Source: a virus. From it: DNA of 35,633 bases. The notes under the pieces are model-generated. The model saw only the letters and a program-made list of their open reading frames with translations. It had not been told where the DNA came from and did no database searches. The translations under genes were made by a program, and so were the position numbers. The stretch covers positions 5,941-41,573 of the IMG/VR virus record IMGVR_UViG_3300000227_000010; one strand, given 5' to 3'. Shown here piece by piece: positions 13,067-20,484 of this stretch; the stretch's first letter is position 1, and every line of letters starts with the position of its first letter.

Positions 13067-15092
13067 TTAAGGTAGCCCCATTACCGGTGATCCCAGTCAC
13101 CTCGTCGAGTACCGCAGAGGTGTCTACCCGGAGGAGGCGACAGGTGTAGGTGGTGCCGGGCTCCGGCCCTATGTTGCCAGCCGTTGTGTCCAGCAGTGTA
13201 GCCGTTTGCTGCAACCTATCCCGGTGGTACCAGGACACTTCTATAGTGGCGGTCCCGACAGCCGACGGGTAATCGATGTTGTTGATACGAAAACGGCCGG
13301 GAGGATAAGGGCGTCCTGAGCGCCCGCCAATAGCCACAGTCTGGGTCGGGGCGGAGCCGATGGGAAGAACCCCCATACCAGTCGCGGGCAGTAGCCGAAT
13401 GTGGGCGGTCTCCCCGGAGGCATATTCTACCGTGTCTGTTTCAAAATAGGCATCAGAGAAGAACACCCGCGTCCCTTCAGCATGCTCCACAGGGACTGTG
13501 TCCAGGACCCCGCGTCCGACGGTAAGGGTGGTGTCCGTTACGGCGTCGACCCGTACAAGCTCCGGCCCAATCTGCGCATAAGTCCCGACCTGGACAATAT
13601 CCAGATCCACTCCGGATTGAATAGGTAGCACCGTGGTGAGGGGGCCAATGGGAGCGGCCAGAACGGCCGTCGGACAGAAGTCCACTGTGCCAGCTTCTTC
13701 CCAAGCCGTGTTAGTAGGGTTAGTATAAAGCTTGGCGTTACCTGCGTCCCCCGATGGGCGGACCCCCGTGGCCACAACGAACCCGGACAACAGCGGGATG
13801 TTCCTGGCCTCCGTTTCTCCTAGCCGTTGGACTAGCTCCCAGAACGGGGCCTCAATCACGTTGTGGTATGGGCATGGGGCCGGCGCAGAGATTGGGTTCG
13901 TCCACTCGCTAGGGGGAGGAGGAGCATACACCGCTGACTCGAGGGAGAAGACATCCTCAACTGCTTGGATCTTAATGGCGTTACTACCAAGGGAGCCCAT
14001 CTCAATGTTGGCTACCCGCATGACCAGCCTGGTGATCCCATAACGGGGCCAGTTGAGCACAAACACGTCCCCGACGTTAAGGGAGGCCGCCTTGCGATTC
14101 ACGTAGAGAGTACCGCTGGCCAAGGGGGTAGATAGCGCCCGAAGGGACCGCTGCGCCACCCGTGTGGCTATCGCACCGTTCGTGAAACCCGTGAATTGTT
14201 TGGTCGTACCAACGGTGGCCTGCTGCTGGGCCGCCAGAGCAATATCTTGGACGGTAACGGAACCGTTCTTGCCCGTGTTAGCATCCCAATATACCACGGT
14301 GACTGAGTTGATAAGCTCCCCGATCGTGTTTCGCTTGAAATCGGTGATCCGGTCAATCTCTGCTTCCCCTAGAACCAGCAGGGAGTTGATATCATAGCCT
14401 CCGCGGGCTAGCTTGAGGACGAAGCGCCCCGTAAAGCGGTCTACATACAGGGAAGCATCTATGTGTTTAAGAACGGTCTGAATAAACTTCTCTAGCGTCA
14501 CCGACTGATCCCATAGCAAGGACATACCCATCCCCTCGTCGTACATCTGGTCTGCAGCCGCCATGAAGGAAGCATCGTCGATGTCTGCTTCGGGGTAGCC
14601 CATACCCCAGTCGGGGTCGGTCAGACACTCTCGAATGATGTGGGCTGGGTTCATATCCCCGTTGATCTCAGACTTCTCGTCGTACCACTGGGGGATGCCG
14701 TTCTGGCGGACGTGAATGCGGCTGGCCCAGAAGGCCCACCGCTTCAGGTAGGGGTTCAGCCCTACGTAGACCTGCCTGAGGACTGCCCCCAGTACCCCGC
14801 GGTAAGCCGGGATGTCCGCCCCCAGCCGGCCCTGCAGGTAGGTATTACGCCCTTGGAGCGGCCCGCCCATGTCGATGTCCACAGTGCCCTGTATTCCGCC
14901 TTCGCGTTCCTCCCCGCCAAATAGGTTGGGGGAGTTGACGTAAATAGGACCACCGGTGCCATTCCCGCTCCAGGCTGTTTTCCCATCCACCTCGATGCGG
15001 GTGACCTTGTCTACCGGGCCATGGCACAGGATCATGTGCATGCCGAGGTAGTACTTGTACCCGACGGTGGCCTTCTTACTGTTGCCGCCCAC
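12948..15092 (-). CDS. Tail tip / baseplate hub protein (Phage-tail_3, J-like)
   Basis: 714 aa, GTG start with GGAGGT six bases upstream. The N-terminal half (KATVGYKYYLGMHMILCHGPVD, then NPAHIIRECLTDPDWGMGYP) matches the tail-tip hub family seen in phages and gene transfer agents. This family forms the distal end of siphovirus tails and contacts the host. The C-terminal part is rich in beta repeats and ends in proline-rich TPPPPP, suggesting receptor-facing domains. Last gene of the late operon; its 3' end converges on the + strand membrane genes. No terminator is obvious in the 29-base gap at 12919-12947. Confidence 0.82.
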   Translation of the reverse strand: MGGNSKKATVGYKYYLGMHMILCHGPVDKVTRIEVDGKTAWSGNGTGGPIYVNSPNLFGGEEREGGIQGTVDIDMGGPLQGRNTYLQGRLGADIPAYRGVLGAVLRQVYVGLNPYLKRWAFWASRIHVRQNGIPQWYDEKSEINGDMNPAHIIRECLTDPDWGMGYPEADIDDASFMAAADQMYDEGMGMSLLWDQSVTLEKFIQTVLKHIDASLYVDRFTGRFVLKLARGGYDINSLLVLGEAEIDRITDFKRNTIGELINSVTVVYWDANTGKNGSVTVQDIALAAQQQATVGTTKQFTGFTNGAIATRVAQRSLRALSTPLASGTLYVNRKAASLNVGDVFVLNWPRYGITRLVMRVANIEMGSLGSNAIKIQAVEDVFSLESAVYAPPPPSEWTNPISAPAPCPYHNVIEAPFWELVQRLGETEARNIPLLSGFVVATGVRPSGDAGNAKLYTNPTNTAWEEAGTVDFCPTAVLAAPIGPLTTVLPIQSGVDLDIVQVGTYAQIGPELVRVDAVTDTTLTVGRGVLDTVPVEHAEGTRVFFSDAYFETDTVEYASGETAHIRLLPATGMGVLPIGSAPTQTVAIGGRSGRPYPPGRFRINNIDYPSAVGTATIEVSWYHRDRLQQTATLLDTTAGNIGPEPGTTYTCRLLRVDTSAVLDEVTGITGNGATLTTTYEGRVRVEVFSLREGRESFQRHRWDFDYTPPPPPKS

Positions 15093-15282
15093 GAGCCACC
15101 TCCACGGCCGCTACGGCCATTGCGTCATTACCGGAGGCCGCAAGCAGCTTCTCCGCGGAAACACCGTTCTGCAGGAAGTCAGTGTAGTCCAGCCCATAAC
15201 GGGCACAAAACTCCCGGACCCCGCGGGCACAGTAACGGAGGGAGCGCAGGTCTGCCATCCGCACAATAACTTGTTCTGTCAC
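15076..15282 (-). CDS. Small tail-module protein
   Basis: 68 aa, GTG start with GGGAGG upstream, start overlapping the previous stop (TAGTG), and its end overlapping the tail-tip start by 17 bases. The core RYCARGVREFCARYGLDYTDFLQNG is a pattern I recall from small proteins just upstream of phage tail-tip genes. It may act in tail-tip assembly; this is inferred from position. Confidence 0.65.
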   Translation of the reverse strand: MTEQVIVRMADLRSLRYCARGVREFCARYGLDYTDFLQNGVSAEKLLAASGNDAMAVAAVEVARGRQQ

Positions 15283-15512
15283 TACTTGCCTCCCTTCTTC
15301 TTAATCGCGACGGTCCGGAGGTGCCCGTACCATACAACGTTCGGCCCCTCCAGCTTGCGACGCCCGAACAGGACGGGGATTTCCCGCCCGACCTCAGCCG
15401 TCGGGGCTTGAATCTCGTCGAGCCCCGCCGGAGGCCGGGTCTCGGGTTTCGGGGCCATCGTGTAGGCGACGACCAGCGCGACGATGAATACTACAGCATA
15501 GAACCATGCCAT
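15282..15512 (-). CDS. Small tail-tip-associated protein with N-terminal hydrophobic segment
   Basis: 76 aa. Residues 3-18 are hydrophobic (WFYAVVFIVALVVAYTM), followed by AEVGREIPVLFGRRKLEGPNVVWYG. The latter resembles the N-terminal strand pattern of tail-hub proteins and is usually found directly before the tail tip gene. It lies between the BR0599-type protein and the 68-aa gene. Function unknown; tail assembly is likely from context. Confidence 0.65.
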   Translation of the reverse strand: MAWFYAVVFIVALVVAYTMAPKPETRPPAGLDEIQAPTAEVGREIPVLFGRRKLEGPNVVWYGHLRTVAIKKKGGK

Positions 15513-15521
15513 ATCATTCTC

Positions 15522-16331
15522 CTAGACAATTGAACTACCATCGAACGGGTTGCGTCCTGGTATGAAGGGGAAACCCCCGAAGTTGTCCAGATTGTTGAAC
15601 TTATTCTTGCAGGTCTCCTTTAAGTGGTCGCAACCGGGGTAAAGCGCGACGGTGTCCCCAACCGCTAAGTCCGCAAGGGGCCGCGCCAAGGTCACAACCC
15701 CACCCACGTGCCCCGTAATAAAGCGTGGCACCCCCGCCACCGTTACCAGCATGCCCCCCGTATAATAGCCATCGGGTTGGATGGTGGCCCCCGCCACGGC
15801 GACGTTAAGCCCCCCGGTTATGGCGGTAACCTGCCCGTTGAAACGGTAGGCTTCTTTGTCCACACCGCAGCCGCGTAGATACAAGGTGTGCCGGCAGCCG
15901 TACTCAAAGCGAGCGCGTAGACCTGGACGTTTAATCGAGGTGAAAACGGACTCACACTCCACGTCGATTTGATTTCCGGATACCTTGGCCCCTACCACCC
16001 GCCCCTTCCAGTAGACGATGTACTGCTCGTCCGGGTCCCCGTAATGCCCTCGCAGGATGGTCACGGTGGTTACGTCCTCCGGTGCAAAGGCCAGGAACTG
16101 GTTAGCAAAGGCGTCCCCACGGTTAAAACTAAGCTTAACCCCGTCTTTGAAGATGTCCCCCGAAACCTTGACCCGGTCTCGACTAACAGACATCGGGGTA
16201 TAGGAGATACCCAGTCGGCTGATAGGAGAGGAGCAGCTGGTGTAGTACCATTGCTGCGGACCTTGAACGAACTCGTAAAGTTCAACAGGGGCGCCAAGCT
16301 GGGTAGACTCCTCATAGGCGTTGTATGTCAT
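15522..16331 (-). CDS. Phage BR0599 / DUF2163-like tail hub protein
   Basis: 269 aa, overlapping the upstream stop by one base. The C-terminal block YPGCDHLKETCKNKF and NFGGFPFIPGRNPF is the BR0599 signature. The earlier FEYGCRHTLYLRGC gives two more cysteines. In the related lambda gpL and gene-transfer-agent hub, such cysteines hold an Fe-S cluster in the tail tip; the four here (in YGC, RGC, PGC and ETC) are arranged the same way. Expected role: baseplate hub linking distal tail and tip. Confidence 0.85.
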   Translation of the reverse strand: MTYNAYEESTQLGAPVELYEFVQGPQQWYYTSCSSPISRLGISYTPMSVSRDRVKVSGDIFKDGVKLSFNRGDAFANQFLAFAPEDVTTVTILRGHYGDPDEQYIVYWKGRVVGAKVSGNQIDVECESVFTSIKRPGLRARFEYGCRHTLYLRGCGVDKEAYRFNGQVTAITGGLNVAVAGATIQPDGYYTGGMLVTVAGVPRFITGHVGGVVTLARPLADLAVGDTVALYPGCDHLKETCKNKFNNLDNFGGFPFIPGRNPFDGSSIV

Positions 16332-18001
16332 CAGGAGCCCTCCGGGACTTCTCTAACAAGGGCGGACATCGTAACCCGTCCGCCGTAGGTGTGGTTGAGC
16401 TCAATGGAGTCCGTGTCAAAGCGGACGTGACGCATAAAGTTGATGCGGGAGACCTCCCCCATGCTGGCGTCAATACCCAGAGGGCTGTCCAGGTTCAATA
16501 TCTCATCCCCACTAGCGTCCGCGTGACCAGAGAGCACCCTATGGAAGGAGAGGGAGCCATCTAAGAGTTCAATCATAATATCGGTGACCCCATAATATAG
16601 CGGGTACCCAATAGCACGCACGGCGATGGAGACATCTGTCGCATGGAGGTCAGAAGCCAGTACGAGGTCCGTATTCCAGCTCGGGAGCCAGAAGCTCCGT
16701 TGCTTACCGCGGCGGGCGTGAAGCCACCGACGCATAGCCCATAGCCCCGCCCGGTCCAAAGCGTCGAGGCTTAGTGTCTCAGTCCGATCAGGATAACCCC
16801 GCTTGACCTCTGTGGCTATTGGCCCCGAACCGTTATCAAACACATCCACAGACTGTACCACCCGATCTTGCAAGTCCCCGAGGACCACCGACGGGTCTGT
16901 AAGAACATCTACCCCACGGTACTGCGGGTATGGGCTGTTCAGGGTAGCCCCGAGGTCGATGTTGTTGGTGACCAGGAATTGTAGCCGGGCACGCACGATA
17001 TCATGGGCCGCTCTTGTGAACCGGGACCCCTCTAAGGTTAGGGCGAAGCGCAGGGGCATGACATAGGCGTCAGTAAAGCCCATCTCAAGAGGTTGCTTCA
17101 AGGTAACCCCGGACGGGGTTACGTCCGTCGTTTCAAGGGCCAGGCACTTGGTATCGCTTTCCCAAAGCATAACCAGATCATTGGGCCGGTAGTCCGCGTT
17201 GCTGGTATCGAAGACCAGAGAGGTAGCGTTAAGGGCCACTGCCCCCACGTGAGTCGCCTCCCACCAAACTCCAGCGCCGTACACCCTATTAGACCATGAG
17301 AAGGACAGGGCCTTAGCTCGGGTGTATTGCTCCTCAGTCAGCAGGTATTCGTACTGGAAGCTTTGACGAGGGGCAGGGCGTAGGGCTAGGCGTTGCTCCC
17401 CCGAAAAGGATGGGATCACATCGGTGGCCCATTCAAGCCTTTCCTCGACCCGAACTTGAGGTATGAATGGCCACAGGACAACACGTCGCCCCGTAATCTT
17501 CAGGGTCGGGGCATCGCTGGAGAAGTTAAAGGTAAAGGTAGCGTCAATGATCGGTGGACCATTGGTCGAAACGTTTACGATATAGGTGCGCGTCTCCAGC
17601 GGACCGAAGGTGGTCGGGGTCGCCACCGGCTCCGTTAAAACAATCCCTTCGGTAGCTTCTTCTCCTATTGAACTCAAGAGCTGTGGGTCAGGCCAAGCAT
17701 TCCAGACCTCCACCTCGCGAGTCTGGGCGGATAGCATGTTGCCGAGCGAAATCTGGCTAGGGTTAACGTGAACACGAAAATAGAAATCGTCAAAAAAGGA
17801 GTGGGCTATTAGCCCCTGCTTTGGTCTGGCGTAGGAGGAGATTGGCGCATTAAGTATTGCCACCCCAGAGATAGGCTCAGGGTTGCTAGAAGCTTGCCGA
17901 TCTTCATACAGGTGGTCCCCTAGCTGGTCAAGGGGCACCATGTTGAGGTGATCCCTTGTCCAGACCAAGGGCTCCAGGTAGAATCCATTAAGCACCGGCA
18001 T
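16331..18001 (-). CDS. Distal tail / baseplate component
   Basis: 556 aa from the ATG at 18001; two codons upstream a TTG is possible. No named domain is seen for sure. The C-terminal third (WAMRRWLHARRGKQRSFWLP) resembles a motif in phage tail proteins near the tip, where a long basic helix precedes FWLPSW. Beta-rich throughout. Placed between a putative receptor-interacting protein and the BR0599 hub, it probably forms part of the distal tail ring. Assignment is by position and pattern. Confidence 0.65.
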   Translation of the reverse strand: MPVLNGFYLEPLVWTRDHLNMVPLDQLGDHLYEDRQASSNPEPISGVAILNAPISSYARPKQGLIAHSFFDDFYFRVHVNPSQISLGNMLSAQTREVEVWNAWPDPQLLSSIGEEATEGIVLTEPVATPTTFGPLETRTYIVNVSTNGPPIIDATFTFNFSSDAPTLKITGRRVVLWPFIPQVRVEERLEWATDVIPSFSGEQRLALRPAPRQSFQYEYLLTEEQYTRAKALSFSWSNRVYGAGVWWEATHVGAVALNATSLVFDTSNADYRPNDLVMLWESDTKCLALETTDVTPSGVTLKQPLEMGFTDAYVMPLRFALTLEGSRFTRAAHDIVRARLQFLVTNNIDLGATLNSPYPQYRGVDVLTDPSVVLGDLQDRVVQSVDVFDNGSGPIATEVKRGYPDRTETLSLDALDRAGLWAMRRWLHARRGKQRSFWLPSWNTDLVLASDLHATDVSIAVRAIGYPLYYGVTDIMIELLDGSLSFHRVLSGHADASGDEILNLDSPLGIDASMGEVSRINFMRHVRFDTDSIELNHTYGGRVTMSALVREVPEGS

Positions 18002-18003
18002 AA

Positions 18004-18936
18004 TCAAGGCCCATCGTAAGCAAGAGCGACACCGTTAACCCCGGTCGAACGGTTGTCACGAGTGTCCCAGGTTCCATTAGGAACCGTGAAATCGAGTTGC
18101 TTCCAGGGGAAGAGAAGCCACCTCTCGGTGCCCAGCTGGATGATGTCGCCCGGATTGTAGTTTGTCAGCTTGACCCAGCGGAGGTGCCCCACATGGCCGA
18201 TAGGCATGTAGTGGCCGTCGGTGCTCTGGAGTGTGAGCATGAACGGACTCAGTACCGTCTGGCCGTTAAAGGCATTCGGGTTGCGATTGTGGGTTGGCTT
18301 GATGATATAAGGGCAGTGGATCATATTAAAGTCGTTATTCACGTAGGTGCCCTGTTCAAAGCCAGGCCAGACCTCTCCTCGGAGTTCGCAATGAACTTTA
18401 CTGGTCTTGTTGTCGCTAGGCCCACCCCATTCGTAGCTGTCCCGCTGGTTCCAGAATAGGGCACACTCGTTACCGTGCCAGGACTTATACGGGCGGATGT
18501 CTCCATCAACATAGGAGTAACTGTTTAGATCCATGTTGTTAGACGTGTGCTGGGCGTGGAACCACATACCCCCCTCCCATGCTGAATACTTCTGGAGCAC
18601 CCCGAAACCGATATGCATGTAGGTGATAGTGTCAAAGTTGATGGTGCACCAGACGGTGTCCGGGTTCTCAAACACAATCAGGTGGTAAGTGGCCTGAGAG
18701 GGCCAGTTGGTCAATCGGATGCGCGAGTAACGAGGGCACATATCCGGGGTGGCGAAGATACCGTTCCGGGCACCCTCAATCCGCACCTCAGAGGTGTCTG
18801 GGGCGGTGATACGAATATGCGCCCCGTTCTTGTTTACCACATCCTCCGCCAAAGTCCAGCCATTAGCCGCAGCGGTGTTTTTGAGCAGGGTGGCCAGCTG
18901 GGCGGAGGAGTTAACAGAACCAGTAAAATACGCCAT
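18004..18936 (-). CDS. Tail structural protein, beta-rich
   Basis: 310 aa, start overlapping the upstream stop (TAATG). The N-terminus MAYFTGSVNSSAQLATLL is similar in layout to the N-terminus of the 512-aa protein upstream (short strand, then a helix), which may be a common attachment segment. The rest is rich in aromatic and beta residues, with GHVGHLRWVKL and IQLGTERWLLFPW near the end. I recognise the type from other phage tail modules but not a named family. Likely a virion surface component. Confidence 0.6.
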   Translation of the reverse strand: MAYFTGSVNSSAQLATLLKNTAAANGWTLAEDVVNKNGAHIRITAPDTSEVRIEGARNGIFATPDMCPRYSRIRLTNWPSQATYHLIVFENPDTVWCTINFDTITYMHIGFGVLQKYSAWEGGMWFHAQHTSNNMDLNSYSYVDGDIRPYKSWHGNECALFWNQRDSYEWGGPSDNKTSKVHCELRGEVWPGFEQGTYVNNDFNMIHCPYIIKPTHNRNPNAFNGQTVLSPFMLTLQSTDGHYMPIGHVGHLRWVKLTNYNPGDIIQLGTERWLLFPWKQLDFTVPNGTWDTRDNRSTGVNGVALAYDGP

Positions 18937-20474
18937 TATGCTATCCTCTGCGTGAAGAAGTCCGCCAAACCGTTCAAGGCCCCATCCTGCAACACCACGT
19001 GTTCCTGTCCGCCGATGTCAAGGGTATTCTCTACAGCGTTGCCGAAGCCGGTTATGAAGTGGAGCCCATCCAAGGTCCCGTAGGTGTTGTAGTTATCATG
19101 GAGCACTATCGGCATCAGACAGTAGGCACCATTGACGTCGCGGAAGGTGACTGTGCTGCCGTAGCTCTTGGTGTAGGGCCAGGCGTGGGGAGTTCTCCAG
19201 ACCCCTCCGGCATCCCTCAGCACCATCTGCCCACGGTTCCCCTTGTAGGGGAGGGCAATACTGCCCGAGTAACGCGTAGCTGAGGCTGTGGCCAAGGGCC
19301 CCGCCAACAACAAGGGATACGGGTACTGACCCGGCGTCCCGTAGGTGTTGATCTTGCCTGCATACATGCTCACATAGACGGTGTCTACCTTGGCGGTCAA
19401 AATCACCCGCTGCCCGTTAGCCGATAACCAGAACTTGATCGGTTGGTTCCATAGGGTTAGGCCCAGCGCTTCGCGAGCTCCTGGCTGGTTGTCGAAGTCT
19501 GCGGCACCGATGAAGCCAGTGGCCCCCGTTAAGGCAAGGTTGTAGTAGTCATCCGTCGGCCGGTCGTAAAGCTGGAAGTTGATAAAGCAGGGATCCAGCC
19601 CAGTTAGTCCCGGTGCCTTGAGCCAGCTGGCGGGGCGGCGGGAATGATTGAAGTCGGCTGTGAACATAAACTCCGGAAGGAGCACTTGCTGGATAACTAT
19701 GTTAGAGGTGTTCCCATTATTAGAGGCAACAAAGATACGCCAATAGAGTTGCGGGCCGGGGCTGACCCCGTCGACGGCAAATTCCTTAGTTTCGTTCGCA
19801 GCCCAAGTAATATCAGCCCACGACTTACGATCGACCCAATTGACCCCGTCCACCGAGTACTGCAGGGTGAAGGTGTTGGGCGACTGGCTGGCGGTGGCGG
19901 ACCCTCGCAAGCGAAGCCGCGTAATGTCTAAGGGGTTTACCATCTTCCAGCTCAACCACTGGTTGGTGACCTGTCCCGTGGCGGTGGCCCAGCCATTGGC
20001 GTGGTTGTGATAAGGCCCTTTGAAGACGGCGAAGGGTTCCCATCGAGCCTGAAAGGAGCTGGCTTGGATATTTGTGACCCCCGTTAGCCGAAGCACCTGC
20101 CAACGCTCAGCAGAAGGCATAACCCCGACCGTGGTGGTGATGGTAAAGGTATCCCCTACCACAAAGTCCGTGGCGCCGCCCAAAATTACAAAGCGCACTT
20201 TGCCGTTATCATAAAGCTGCCCCACCGTGGCGGGGGAGGTGGCCCCGCTACTAGACCCGGTAACGGAGAAGGTACCCCCGCCCGGGCTGGCGGCGGTGCA
20301 TTCTACCGTCCAGGTCTCCGAGACCGTTGCGGGGTAAGTATCGAGCTCTTCAAGAGTACCAGTCCCTGTCCCTGAGTAGGTAGGGGGTTGCACCGTACCA
20401 TACCCGGCCAGGAACTTCACCACAGTGGTGTGCAAATCTTCGAAGTTATCGGCGATACCAGTCAAGTAGGGCAT
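18936..20474 (-). CDS. Tail protein with discoidin-like (F5/8 type C) domain
   Basis: 512 aa, GAGGAG six bases before ATG. Residues about 150-265 match the discoidin / F5/8 type C pattern: WLSWKMVNPLDITRLRLRG, then FTLQYSVDGVNWVD, then LYWRIFVASNNG. Such domains usually bind sugars, so this may help contact the host cell surface. An N-terminal region with GGTFSVTG and VVGDTFTIT resembles modules seen in other phage tail proteins. It follows the tape measure gene after a 10-base gap. Confidence 0.7.
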   Translation of the reverse strand: MPYLTGIADNFEDLHTTVVKFLAGYGTVQPPTYSGTGTGTLEELDTYPATVSETWTVECTAASPGGGTFSVTGSSSGATSPATVGQLYDNGKVRFVILGGATDFVVGDTFTITTTVGVMPSAERWQVLRLTGVTNIQASSFQARWEPFAVFKGPYHNHANGWATATGQVTNQWLSWKMVNPLDITRLRLRGSATASQSPNTFTLQYSVDGVNWVDRKSWADITWAANETKEFAVDGVSPGPQLYWRIFVASNNGNTSNIVIQQVLLPEFMFTADFNHSRRPASWLKAPGLTGLDPCFINFQLYDRPTDDYYNLALTGATGFIGAADFDNQPGAREALGLTLWNQPIKFWLSANGQRVILTAKVDTVYVSMYAGKINTYGTPGQYPYPLLLAGPLATASATRYSGSIALPYKGNRGQMVLRDAGGVWRTPHAWPYTKSYGSTVTFRDVNGAYCLMPIVLHDNYNTYGTLDGLHFITGFGNAVENTLDIGGQEHVVLQDGALNGLADFFTQRIA

Positions 20475-20484
20475 GTCTAGCTCC

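Noticed and set aside
15750-15765. TATAAT on the plus strand inside the BR0599-type gene
   Set aside because: Antisense within a gene, no plausible -35, and nothing is encoded on the plus strand downstream.
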